DNA of 64,000 nucleotides from Salarias fasciatus. Its lineage: Eukaryota > Chordata > Actinopteri > Blenniiformes > Blenniidae. The notes beneath the pieces are model-generated. The model was given only the letters and a program-made list of their open reading frames with translations. It ran no database searches and was not told the origin of the DNA. The DNA lies in assembly GCF_902148845.1 (NCBI RefSeq), contig NW_021941229.1, forward strand, positions 23,840,159 through 23,904,158. Direction: 5' to 3'. The position numbers and the translations under genes are program-made. Numbering within the stretch: position 1 is the first letter of the stretch; each line of letters starts with the position of its first letter. Positions 25,869-54,041 of the stretch are shown piece after piece.

Positions 25869-26704
25869 TTATTTCATCTTCTCAAAGAAATGTCCAGTCT
25901 TCTTTCTGTAGCGCTTTAGTAGATGATGTGTACATTTATCAAGTTCAGCAAAGAGGGAAGATGGTAACTTTTGGTTGGTGATCCTATGGAATTCACTGCA
26001 GAGCTGCATGGAAAAGAAAAGTACAACACAAGACTTTTGTCAGACAAATAGACATATTTAACACCATCAAGGTTCTGTTCAAGCACGATCTCAATAAATT
26101 TGGCAGCAAGTGTGTTAACATTTTAGCATGGCCTCTCCAAACTGTTACTCACAAAACAGAGCAGGCCGCTGGTCTGTGAGTTCACCAACAGGAGGGGCTG
26201 AATGCACTTGGTCCATTTTGAAGCATCATCTGTTACGCTGAAACACTGGCCACCAAAGAGTCTGTAGTGCCTCAATGACTGTATTTTCACCGCACTGAAA
26301 AAAAAAACACAGTTCACATTCTAACATGATTCGTGTCTGTTAACACAATTACCAACCGACTGAACTTTTTGTTAAAGCCGAGGTAGTAACCAACATTTCT
26401 AATCACTGAGCAGGAGCATAGATGTTAGCTACCCAGCTAACGTGTTAGCTGCTCAGTTATTAAGATAATGAGAAGTAAACTAAACACACGTTCTCACAGT
26501 CAACTTACAAAAGTCAAGAAAGCGTTTTGACATTAACTCTGAACCCTGACAGGGTGATAAGGAGTGTTTAGACCCTTAATTAGCAAGTTCTAGCCTTACA
26601 GCACGTGCTATAAACTGTTCAGACAGGGGGAAATATAATAAAATAAAACAACAATATTACCTGTCAAAATCTTCAAATTCTTGTATGTCCAGGGTCAGAC
26701 ACAT
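25869..26704 (-). CDS. hypothetical small three-exon gene (106 aa)
   Basis: Three minus-strand exons join in frame with GT-AG borders: 26661-26704 (MCLTLDIQEFEDFD), 26153-26294 and 25869-26003. Exon 2 includes VKIQSLRHYRLFGGQCFSV and IQPLLLVNSQTSGLLCF. Exon 3 includes LCSEFHRITNQKLPSSLFAE, KRYRKKTGHFFEKMK and the stop. Acceptors have long pyrimidine tracts and the three phases fit. I do not recognise it firmly. The exon 3 pattern recalls the C-terminal part of large, multi-copy fish proteins annotated as SAMD3-like, so it may be a decayed or exon-shuffled relative. No signal peptide or known catalytic motif is visible. It may also be a pseudogene. Confidence 0.4.
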
Positions 26705-26886
26705 TCTCAACAACAGCCGGGCAGCGATGCAGGCTCCCGGTACTTCCTCCCTCTAACAGGCTGCAGGTTCAAACTGGCCAACCAGTCACGTAGTCAGGGC
26801 GCGTGCCCGTGGTGCGTTCAGGGTGTGTGGATGTGGATTCAGGATGCAAAAAAGTTTGCTCAGTGAATAGAAATCATAATTGAATC

Positions 26887-26889
26887 GAT

Positions 26890-26948
<59 letters not shown>

Positions 26949-26952
26949 TTTT
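26887..26952. repeat. (TTTA)n microsatellite
   Basis: About 16 uninterrupted TTTA units. Confidence 0.95.
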
Positions 26953-27099
26953 CATGTCCACGGTTTTCTATTCTTGTCCTGTCAACAGTGCAAAGTAAAT
27001 GAAGAAATTTGTCATTTGATAAATGAAACTGACCAGCAGGGCCGGCCCTATGAAATCCGGGGGCCCTAAGTGCGATACTTTAGGGGGTCCCACTTCCCC

Positions 27100-28344
27100 A
27101 ATGGGGTATTTTCACAGCTTCACTACTTCCTGACAATAGCTGTGCACATTCATTTCCTGTCTTACATTATTGGCCAATCTGATTAATCCAGGTGTGTCTG
27201 GTTTAGACTGCTGCAACAAGACACACCTGGGCTGTGTTCGAAACCGCATACTGTCTACTACATCCTTACATACTCATACTATGCGTCCTGCATCCTGCTT
27301 ACTCAGTCCATCAAACAGTATGCGAAGCGTTTACACTACAGCATACTACATAATAACCCACAATGCATTGCACTTCTTCCATGAGCAGAAATCGATCTGC
27401 TAAAGCTGATTTCACTTTAGCTCTAAACTCGACAAATGTATAACTTCATCGAGATTTTGTTTAAAATTAGGCGACAAAGTGGTGGTTTAGAGGCCGAGTG
27501 TGTCGTTTACTTGTCAGAATATCAGCCGTTTATGATTTTGTTCGGACTAATTCGGCGAAATTCAAGCCAGCCGCAGTGAGCAACGCACTTCCGGTTATTT
27601 TCACCAGAATAAACCACCCCTTTCCCTTTCTCATACAAAACAACCTCAGTGATAAATCTGTGCTTTTACTTTGAAAACAAGAAGGCAATCTTTCAGCAAT
27701 ATATCTCGCTTAACGTCGCCGTTTGGACCGGTGTCCCGTTAACGGACCACTTATTATGCCAATTATGATGCTTTACTGACGGAGAGTATTTTCGGCTCTT
27801 CAACAAAGATCGGCTCGCCGTCTTCGGTGCATCATGGTCGCTTTCAGCATGGACTTGTTCTCAGATGTAAGGGTTTTTTTTTTTGTTTTTTTGTTTTTAC
27901 TATTTTTAATCATTGTCAGTCCAATCAGAAATCTCGTAACATAACATACCTACGAGCACAAACAATGGAGGGAAGATTAAATCTAGAATCATACTCAGCT
28001 TGCTAAATGTACATCATGAAGAAACAGTCATTATGAACTGAATAAAGTTTATTCAAATGTCCGTCGCGTTGCATCTTGGGCAATTTCAGTATGAGTAGTG
28101 AACACACGATGTATACTCAACATTTCTGGCGAATGCAGTATGCATCCGGGAACTTCTCGCATACTCAAAATCGCATACTGCCAGTGTAAACACACTGTAT
28201 ACTCAATAAGTTAGTATGAGTAGTAGGTAAGTATGCGGTTTCGAACACAGCCCTGGATTAATCATTTTGGCCAATAATGCAAGACAGGAAATGAATGTGC
28301 ACAGTTAATTTCAGGAAGTAGTGGAGCTGTGAAAATGGCCCATT
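27100..28344. mobile_element. palindromic outer DNA element split by an insertion
   Basis: The left arm (27100-27229) and the right arm (28253-28344) are inverted copies. For example, TTTCCTGTCTTACATTATTG on the left pairs with CAATAATGCAAGACAGGAAA on the right. The left arm also keeps the central loop, with GGTGTGTCT...AGACACACC. Without the insert, this would be a long stem-loop element of about 220 bp. Its family and flanking duplication were not identified. Confidence 0.7.
27230..28252. mobile_element. Harbinger-like element nested in a palindromic element
   Basis: Perfect terminal inverted repeats GGCTGTGTTCGAAACCGCAT and ATGCGGTTTCGAACACAGCC bound a 1023-bp element. The flanks are CTG on both sides (27227-27229 and 28253-28255), a 3-bp duplication. 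The pre-insertion sequence can be read from the outer palindrome's other arm and agrees. Three-base duplications and GG-starting repeats fit PIF/Harbinger, but no transposase coding is present. Confidence 0.8.
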
Positions 28345-29265
28345 ACAGATGTAATGGTAAAGGAACACAAAACTGGATACCGAATTCTATCGGAAATCAT
28401 ATTAGTTACAAAAATGTTCCCTCTTTGATTATGATTCCCATAGTTTACTGCAGATAGAGACGGTTCTGCTTGCGAGTATGCTTCACATTTAATAAATATT
28501 TTTCAAGCAACGAATGTCATTTTTACTGTTCTTTATGAGGCTTAAAACTTAAATTGTTTACATTTTGACTTATCATTAAAAAATTATGTGGATGCATACT
28601 TGGAAACTGAAATGAAACAATTAAAAATCTTAAACTGTAATTTGCATGGCAAAAGTGGTGAACATTTTTGTACTGATATGAAATCAACTTAAACGAAAGT
28701 AGTCAGCAGAACAAACTTGAATTATAACAGCACAACTCAAAATGCCTCACAAACTGAAGTGCACCTTAAATAACAGTTATTTCTAAAACAATTCACTTTT
28801 GAGTTGCAATGGATTCATCACAATGAGTAACTTCAACTTTTCTTGATTATTGGGTTATGTGAACTTATTTCTTTTATTAAGATGTGCTGTTATGTTTTAC
28901 AGTGTAATTCAAAGTAAGTAAATCATGTTTATAAAGCTGAATAATCATGTTGCTTCCTTGATTGTTGCAGTTCTCCATAGTGACCGACAGAGGTCGCTGT
29001 TCTTCACCCTGACTGTTCACATCACTGGCATCGGGCGACCCCTGCAGGCCATTCTGTGAAACTACATCAGTTCGTTCAGCCACAGGTTGTCATGAAAGAG
29101 TTAAAGTCTAAAATCCTCTTACCGCCGCCGCCGCTCCTGTTCGGTTCCGCTGGAATCGGTTCGGACTCGTCGTCACATGGTCGGAAATCAGCAGGTGAAG
29201 CGCCACACACACACCGCCGTGTGTGTCCCGTGAACTGAGCTCCCCTCCGCCGCACACACACCAGG
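28345..29265. other. phyhd1: phyhd1 upstream region
   Basis: AT-rich DNA to about 28900. It includes a stretch ending GTTTTACAGTGTAA near 28905 that resembles the end of a common fish MITE. A CG-richer segment from about 29120 to 29265 is the likely phyhd1 promoter and 5' UTR. Confidence 0.35.
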
Positions 29266-33947
<4,682 letters not shown>

Positions 33948-34124
33948 AGGACGTGTGTTTTAACCCCTAAAGAAGGATCTCGAGTTACGGCGACTGCAGA
34001 AAACCTGCAACTTTTAAAATATCCAACATTCCTCTGACCTCCGTGGAGACCAGTTCAGTCTGGTTTAGTACGACTTCCATTTTTAACAGATGTGTTTTTA
34101 AAACAAGACCAAAAACTGGATTCA

Positions 34125-34130
34125 AATAAA
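34125..34130 (+). terminator. phyhd1: phyhd1 poly(A) signal AATAAA
   Basis: It lies 178 nt after the phyhd1 stop and is followed by a TTTTTCACTTT tract. A minus-strand AATAAA lies only 9 nt further on (34139-34144). Confidence 0.75.
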
Positions 34131-35373
34131 CATTTTTCACTTTATTGACTGACTTCTCATTGACACCAAGCTGACATTTAGATCCACCGTTATTCAGCAA
34201 GTCTCCATCAACAGTGACACCGATCAGCTCTACTGGGGTTTCCACGGTGTTTTGTTTTTCTAATTTGAGTTCAGATGAGACGTTTTCTATTTTTACAGTC
34301 AACAGTGAGCATTTCTGTTCATATTAAGACAAAATCGAGTGGAGAAACGACGGGGTTGGTTTGTGGGTTCGACGCTCGGGGAACCGGGAGTGAAAACACG
34401 GCGGCACAGAAACAGTCTGGGCTCATTCAGTGAGGACGCTTCGTTAAATAGAAACAGAACGCGATGTTATCTTCCAATTTAATATACAGAACAACTGCGA
34501 AGCTTATACGTGTGCAAGTTAACTGATCACACTTTATTAATCCAACTGGGGAAATTCATTTATGGGATTGGAACCTTGGAACTTCGATGTATCTGCTTCT
34601 CTAACCTTTTTACTTCAGCATGTCGGACTCTTGCGTTTTGCTGACCGTTGCATTTCATCTGAATTTACATTCAACAGCATCCACACTTCTTTGGAACCGA
34701 ACTTCTGTGTTTGGCGTGTTTTCACCCGATCGCTAAATCTGAAAATATCAGTTACATCTAACTTTCTCTTCACCGGTGCACTCAACATGCAGTGTCACAT
34801 TTTCTTTCTTTAAATCAAAGGAAGATGGGAAAATAACATACTTTCAGAGTCATGCGCGGAAGAAACAAAACCACAACATAAAAAAAAAAAAATCACCAAA
34901 AACGATTTTACAAACAGAGAGAACAATAAGATAAAAACCTAAAGCATTCTTATGATCTGAGGCTTTTTGTAGAAAGCATATAAATAATTTTAGGTTACTG
35001 AAGATTTTGCACACAAATAAAAAGAGCCTTTGTGTTTCGAAACGACTCAAAGAGCATCGAGAGTGTAAAAACCTGGTTCGGATCAGAGGCTCTAAGAAAT
35101 GGATCCATTTCATTAATCCTTTATGGGGTCCCTTCAAACCATGGAAGTCCTGAACAAAATCGATTCATCCAAGAAAAATAGCCTGCAGAATACCCGCAGA
35201 CATGTTACAGTACTGGATTTCAGTGTCATGCAGGAGCAGAGCGAGTTTCAGCCGGGCTGAGACGGGCTGCCGCGCTCTTCATCCTCCACGGCTTCTGCAA
35301 CAGTGTGCGATAGAAAATACACTCCTTAAGGCAAACATTTTCAGCAAGAAGTCCTTTGTATTGCCATCGGGGG

Positions 35374-35407
<34 letters not shown>

Positions 35408-36519
35408 AAAATCAAAGCCTAAGAACGGAGATCCAGAGATATGTACAGGTCAATAAGTTAGGTTTAAATAATGTTCTTCAAAGGCAATGCAAAGGCAAGT
35501 CGGATCCGTCTGGGGGGAAATAAAGGACAGGAGATCAAAAATCATAAGAATTTAAACAGACGTTTGTTTTCCACTTTGCTAAACTGAGTCTCCCGTTGCA
35601 TAATTCAGGAGCGGTCGGCGTCGGCGGTCCAGTATTTCAGGGTCAAGTCGTGGCGGAAAGCCAACACCGCTGCAGCCGCCGGGAATATTTAGCAACTCTT
35701 CCTCAAATTTCTTCCACAATCCTGAAACGGCTCTGGAGAAAACGGACTTTAACGCCGAGGCTGCTGCCAAGTCAGGAGCAGATTTCAGTCACCCTGCATG
35801 AAGAACCTGTCAAACCACCATAATCAAAAGTAAACCAACGGCTTCGATACCGACTCATTAAATCCACCAAAAGCAAAATCAGTTGAGTGAAATGTTTGCA
35901 TTTGTGTTCTTCTCTACTCACATATATTTCAGTGCATTTTCTTGCTCTAAAGGGTTTACCTCTGTAAATCAGCGATCCATACATGGAGCCAGCTTCTGGC
36001 CCGACCCACACACACACACACACACACACACTCACATTCACACCTACAAGCCAGTTCAGAATCACAGGATAACCTCGAACGCATGTTAGCTGGACCGTGG
36101 GAGGAAAGCAGGAAACGAGTCCATCCATCTCCTCCACCGCTGTGTCCACCTCGGCGTCGCAGGGCGCTGGAGTCGGGACTGACGGCGGGTGGAGGGAGAC
36201 TACCGGTCCACTACCGGTCACACAGACTCACATTCACTCCGTCGGGGAAATCCAGAGGCTGTTGATCTAAAACCCAACGCATGCTCAGACTGCATAGAAC
36301 TGAAGTCACTTTTCATCAACTGAACACACGCTCTAAAAGAATCTTGTTGGTGCATTTACTGACCCATTTATTTATTTCTGACTATGGAAGTTTCAGCTCT
36401 GGAGTCGTACCATCTCGTGCTGATGAGTCGATTCCTCTGATAACTCTGCTGTCGTATTGTTTTCCAGCTGCATTCTTTGCTCTTCTCCCTCTCAGACGAG
36501 GCCGACCGCAGGACGGTTT
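34131..36519. other. spacer between convergent phyhd1 and dolk, possible dolk 3' UTR
   Basis: No coding exon is supported. It contains a G-rich run (35369-35405), a (CA)n run (36005-36031) and two sites that could end dolk: minus-strand AATAAA near 36368-36375 (short 3' UTR) and at 34139-34144 (3' UTR of about 2.4 kb). Confidence 0.4.
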
Positions 36520-38091
36520 TCAAAGCAACAGCAGGATGAAGAGGTAGAGCGGGAGCAGGAGGTTGTCTATCTGGGAGGTGTAGGCCTCCAGCAGGGCCAC
36601 CAGGGTGATGGAGCCCACGATCCACGAGTAGGTGGAGTTCAGATTGATGCTCCCGTCGAAGATGAGGAACACGGCCACGGCGATGATCTGAGCGAACACC
36701 GACGTGGCCGTCCCCTCCATCGTCTTCTTGGTGCCGGGCCAGCGGATCTCCCCCATGGTGCTGCCGAACACGGAGGCCACGGTGTCCCCCACGCCCACGG
36801 CGAGCACGCCGGCGTATGGCACCAGGCCGCCGGCGCCGGAGAGGACGCCCCTGGGGGCGCAGGGCCCGGGAAACAGCCAGATGGGCAGCGACATGCCCAG
36901 CAGCAGGTAGACGTGGGTGAGGATGAGCGGCCCCGAGTCTCGCTCGTCCAGGAACAGCGTCAGCAGCTGCCGGAGCAGCTGGCCCAGCGGCCGGATCCTG
37001 AAGTAGCGCACGTACTCCAGGAACAGGAAGACGGCCAGGCAGCCCACCGACGCCACGTGGAGCAGCTGCTTGTCGTAGATCAGCCCCGGGACGTACGTGG
37101 CCACGACGATCAGGTGGAAGTACTTGCGGACGACGGTGGAGGCCTGGTGCTTCTTGGAGCCCGCCTGGCGCTGGTAGTTCTGGTGGAGCACCACGCACGT
37201 GGCCACGACGGCCAGGAGCACCCAGTAGGCCAGCAGGCACAGCCGGGTGTCGCTGAGCGTGACGAAGTCCAGCAGCCACATGAGCGGGTGGCGGCCGATG
37301 AACAGCGAGAGCCACGGCATGAGGATCCCCAGCGCCAGGACGGCCGTCATCATGTGGAAGAAGAGCGAGGACACCCACGTCTCCGACTCCATGAAGCAGA
37401 AGAGCAGCGCGAAGAAGACCCCCAGCAGCAGCGAGCCCACCACCACCACGGGCAGGAAGTAGTTCACCGGGTCGCCCTTCACCTCCGCCAGGTTGAGGGA
37501 GCGCTTGATGAGCTGGTTCACGATGAAGCTGATCCCGCCCACGATGAGCAGCGCCTCGCCGGGCGTGAAGCAGCGGGGCAGCAGGTAGAGCACGATCAGG
37601 CTGAGGTACACGAAGATCAGCAGCACCTCCAGCACCTCGATGACCTCCGACACCGTCAGCGTCTGCTTGGTGGTGTAGAGGATGGCGCTGCCCGCCATTC
37701 CCGCGATGACGCAGGTGTTGGTGGGCACCGGCCTGGTGATGCCCAGCGCGATGAGCGACAGGAACAGCGCCAGCATCATGCCGGTGATGGTCACCACCAT
37801 GGAGAAGCGCTCGAAGTAGACGTTCCCCGAGGCGGAGCACTTCTCCCTCAGCGCCAGGCCCAGCAGCGGCATCACCATGGAGGCCGGGACGATGCCGCTG
37901 TTCGCCGCCGGGCGGAACTGGAACACGGCGCCGCCCGACCGCAGCAGACGGTCCCACTTGTGCTGCACGTAGAAGGCCTGGATGATGAGGGCGATGCTGC
38001 ACCAGGAGTGCTGGTTCCAGACCACCATGTGGACGCAGAGCACCACGGCCAGCACCACGGCGGACTCCACCAGCACCGGGTTGATGTGCAT
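36520..38091 (-). CDS. dolk: dolichol kinase
   Basis: CTP-dependent kinase of the ER membrane that makes dolichyl phosphate, the lipid carrier for N-glycosylation, O-mannosylation and GPI anchors. One uninterrupted coding exon, as in human, of 523 aa (human 538). The start [19 protein letters not shown] is chosen because it aligns with the first membrane helix of human DOLK. An upstream in-frame Met exists, but the extra residues are unlike the family. Many membrane helices are visible. Signatures include [46 protein letters not shown] and the CTP-binding segment [20 protein letters not shown]. The C-terminus [17 protein letters not shown] matches human. It is head-to-head with nup188, as in human. 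Confidence 0.96.
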   Translation of the reverse strand: MHINPVLVESAVVLAVVLCVHMVVWNQHSWCSIALIIQAFYVQHKWDRLLRSGGAVFQFRPAANSGIVPASMVMPLLGLALREKCSASGNVYFERFSMVVTITGMMLALFLSLIALGITRPVPTNTCVIAGMAGSAILYTTKQTLTVSEVIEVLEVLLIFVYLSLIVLYLLPRCFTPGEALLIVGGISFIVNQLIKRSLNLAEVKGDPVNYFLPVVVVGSLLLGVFFALLFCFMESETWVSSLFFHMMTAVLALGILMPWLSLFIGRHPLMWLLDFVTLSDTRLCLLAYWVLLAVVATCVVLHQNYQRQAGSKKHQASTVVRKYFHLIVVATYVPGLIYDKQLLHVASVGCLAVFLFLEYVRYFRIRPLGQLLRQLLTLFLDERDSGPLILTHVYLLLGMSLPIWLFPGPCAPRGVLSGAGGLVPYAGVLAVGVGDTVASVFGSTMGEIRWPGTKKTMEGTATSVFAQIIAVAVFLIFDGSINLNSTYSWIVGSITLVALLEAYTSQIDNLLLPLYLFILLLL

Positions 38092-40465
38092 GGCGGCGGG
38101 GCGGGGGTTAACGGGGGGGAGGAGGAGGAGGAGGACTGGATCTGAACAGACGGTCCGCTGCAGTGAAGGCCTTCTTCTGTCAGTTTGTCCTTCTGGCACA
38201 CTTCATGGTTTGGCAGGTAGTTTTCCCGTCGCTGTGGGAGTCTGGAACAGGAGAGGAATCAGAAATCAAACTACTGCCGCACGGCCTGAACTACGCAGCT
38301 ATAAAAACATTTAATCATGCAAATATACATTACCAGCTTTTTTTAAGATTCAATTTATATGTAAACCATGTACATAGTCATAGAAAATCCTCCCACTTTG
38401 AAGGTTTAAATGTTAAAGCAGTTTGTCCAAGAACACAATCTGCCACTATTTGATACAAAAAAAAGAAACACATAGAACAAAAGTGAAAGTTTTTATCTCT
38501 ACTGGTCTGTTCTTCAGGACCAGAAATGGGAAAACATCTTGTCATTAAAAGGCTTCTGGAGGCTCCTGACGACGCCTCAAGGGCTTCACATGACGCCTTC
38601 TGAGTTCATCCCCATCTAATCAATCTGAAAAGGAAAAATAACCAGAGATGACGGTGATCTAATGCTGAAAACTGAGAGGCTTTTCTCTCATTCTAAGTTT
38701 AGTGAAGAGGAGATGGTTTCTTTCTTCAGCATAAAGCGAAAAGAAAGTGGTGAAGTTTTTCTACCCTGTTTGAACATGTTGTTACACATTCAGAAAGACA
38801 TAATTGTGACTAGTAATAATTCTTTACATTTTTTTTTTCTGAATTTTATTGTTTGAACATGAATATTTCTACAGAAACCTTGTTTTTTTTAATTCGGAGA
38901 ACTTGATATTTCTGATAAATACCAATCCATCAACATAAACTCCACCGTAAGAAAAGGTGATCCAGGACTTTTGAGAAGTAATCAGACAGATGGGTTAAAC
39001 TCTTTCTCCTAAAACACTAGAAATGTCTCCTGTCACTTCCCAGGCGTGCACGGATCACTGCTTTCTATTACACAGATAGAAACAAAGTCCTATTACAGCT
39101 AACGTGACAGGCTTCGCTGCAATCAAAGCTCAAATATTTGCCATCGGATGATGAAATGTCTGGATTTCGACATCTGGTGTGTGGCTCGGTGAATTAAATA
39201 TGACTTTATGAGACATTTTATGACTGCATCCTGCTCGGATCAAGACTTTACACGCTGAGGATTTTGGGTTGTAGTAAACTGTGAATCAGAGACGGATTCT
39301 TTTCCACTGCTGGAGCCACTTCTTGCTGATCCGTCCTCAGTCTGGACCTTGGTCCTTCTTTATCTCCCCTCTGTCATGAACCATGGCCTCTCTGCAGTCT
39401 GTGTGAAATTCCCCTCCACTGTCTGAGCTCACATGAACCCAGGTTTTAAAGCTCTGGCCCGGATCAGCTGTGCGGGACTCCGTTCATCATCCAGGAAGCC
39501 GTCAAGTCTCCAGCTACGACCTGATCTGATCGGGTCCGGGTCCAGTGAGGAGCTGCTAACCCTCCCTGGAGCACAACTACAAGGATGCTGCAACCTCGGA
39601 CAGCATCGAGCTAACCGGGGGGATCCGGCTGAGTCCGCCGGCTCAGCAGCACGCGCGGCCGGCCGGAGGGAGGCGGGACCCGGGCGGGCGGAGGCCGGAG
39701 AACCTACCACATCGGTGATCTGGACCCAGAGGCGCCGCCAGTCCCGTGTGGACAGCTCTGTCTCCTTTGTCAGCAGCTGTCGCTCCTCACACCCAGAAGG
39801 AGGGGGCCATGTTTGACAGCCGGGTCACGTGGTGCACGCGTAAAAATATCTCTTAAAGGCGCGAGATTTCTTTCTTTCTCTCTTTTCATTGGAATAATAC
39901 ACTGCGTTTAGGATTAGGATTCTAGTTTTACTGAGCACTGCACATTTATACACACATTTATATTTCTATTTCTATGAAATGATTAAAACTAAAATAAAAC
40001 TAAAAACGTTTTGATATATGGTATTACGTTTGGATGAAAAATAATAATAATGTTTTAAGAAATGTATTCAGATTCTATTCCTAGATTTGTGACGTTAACG
40101 TCAGAATAAACAGCAAAAAAAAAAAAATGTTCGAGAGATTCTGTTTGGGTGTTGCTATAATATTTCACTATGATTATGTGACACCAAAATCAGAGAGTTT
40201 ACAATGCTACTTTTTCTGAAGAACAGCAAACATACAATCAATACCAGTATCAGCACTACTACTAACAACAATGATAATAAAAAAATCTTTTCGTTACTAC
40301 AGCGTTTTATTGTTTCAAACACGCATATTCGTCTTATACAACCATTGACTGTCTGCTGCAAATCTTAGATTTTTTGTAATCTTTTTTTAAAAAAAATTGG
40401 ACGTGTTTTTAACATGTATTGTAACATGTTGATTGTGCACAGTGACCTTAAATGTCCCTAAAAAC

Positions 40466-40513
<48 letters not shown>
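40466..40513. repeat. (AAT)n microsatellite
   Basis: About 16 AAT units without interruption. Confidence 0.95.
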
Positions 40514-40825
40514 CAAAGATTAATCCCACCGCAGTGCACAGCAGAACACCGCAGGAGTTTATCCCTTCTTCTTTAACTTCTCCTTGTAAATAACATTGTT
40601 TTCACTGTCAAGCCCTTATCTAATTATATATTTATTTAGCAATTTAATTTTTTCATAAGAATCTAATTATTTTTAAAATCTATTCATTCTTATTTGATAT
40701 TTTGACATTCTGTTCTTTTTTTTCTGTGCATGGGACAACACTGGAAGAAATTTTCCTTTGGGAGGAATACAGCGATTTCTGTACTACTGAAATCAGTATT
40801 GTTCCAATAGAATTATTGTTTCACT

Positions 40826-40827
<2 letters not shown>

Positions 40828-40915
<88 letters not shown>
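40828..40915. repeat. (CT)n microsatellite
   Basis: About 44 CT units about 230 nt upstream of the nup188 start codon. Confidence 0.95.
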
Positions 40916-40917
<2 letters not shown>

Positions 40918-41089
40918 CGTCTCTGTTTTTAAATGCACTGTTGTTTGGGAACATATTACTTTGACATCTGTATGTACTGTATGTGTGAAATGAGGTTTAG
41001 AGCTGTAACGTCCACTAGATGGCAGTACAGTAGACATTGGCATGTTGTCTGTCTCATGAAGAAGAGCAATTTGCCAACGTAGAAAACGT

Positions 41090-41145
41090 GCCTACGTAAC
41101 CAGTGACGACATGGATCAACAGCCAATCAGGTGGCAGGAGTGAAG

Positions 41146-41155
<10 letters not shown>
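41090..41155 (+). promoter_or_regulatory. nup188: nup188 start region with YY1-like site
   Basis: The start codon sits in AAGATGGCGGA (41143-41153), a consensus YY1 motif that often overlaps the start of housekeeping genes. No TATA box is seen upstream. The transcription start is inferred to be close by. Confidence 0.45.
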
Positions 41156-53546
<12,391 letters not shown>

Positions 53547-54041
53547 TCCGGCCCCTTCTGACCCCCCCCGGTGCGCCTCAGTGTGGATTCTGCCGTGGTT
53601 CCGTTTTTTTCTATTTTAATACATTATTTTTGCCAAAACCGTTCGACCACGACCAGAGCGTCGACCCTCGGAGGCGACCGGCTGCTGCCTGACGTCAAAT
53701 CGACCCGTTTCTCCGCGATCTTGGTGCTACGAAGCGTCGGCCGGCGACCGGTCCGCCTCCTGTCACAGGTCTAGTTTTATAGGCCAGAAGCCCGACGCTT
53801 CCACTCGTTTTAAAAGTTAAATATTCATTTAAAGGTTCATCGTGTTCAACTCTTCTCCAGTTTGCTTCATTCTCACTAATCCTGTTTTCTCATTTGTGCT
53901 TCTTCGTGTGCGACGTTTGGAAAAAGGCTGCCAAGATTTCTACTAAACTAAACTCTGTGTATATGCTAATAAAGGGACTTTTATACCAGTTAGTTCTCCT
54001 CTGTTCATTGTTTGAAATGGGAAAAGTCACTTTTTGGAAAG
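53547..54041 (+). other. nup188: nup188 3' UTR and poly(A) signal; first copy of a flanking duplication
   Basis: AATAAA at 53968-53973 in ATGCTAATAAAGGG is the first canonical signal after the stop and predicts a 3' UTR of about 450 nt. The segment 53848-54041 recurs at 57010-57215 beyond the satellite array. Confidence 0.75.

Larger units (their letters stand above)
38092..41145. other. dolk-nup188 head-to-head intergenic region
   Basis: About 3 kb. A CG-rich block (about 39460-39840) is the likely dolk promoter. A minus-strand acceptor-like site at 38159/38160 (TTCACTGCAG) would allow a 5' UTR intron. The rest is AT-rich with an (AAT)n run (40466-40513) and a (CT)n run (40828-40915). A 127-codon open frame across the CG-rich block looks like a by-product of base composition. 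Confidence 0.45.

Noticed and set aside
36457-38145. Open frames of more than 540 codons in other frames over dolk
   Set aside because: These are shadows of the GC-rich dolk coding exon, composed of His/Glu/Gln- or Arg/Pro/Ala-rich low-complexity sequence with no domains.
39433-39816. 127-codon plus-strand open frame upstream of dolk
   Set aside because: It coincides with a CG-rich promoter block, is Arg/Ser/Gly/Ala-rich and equally open in other frames, and no family is recognised.
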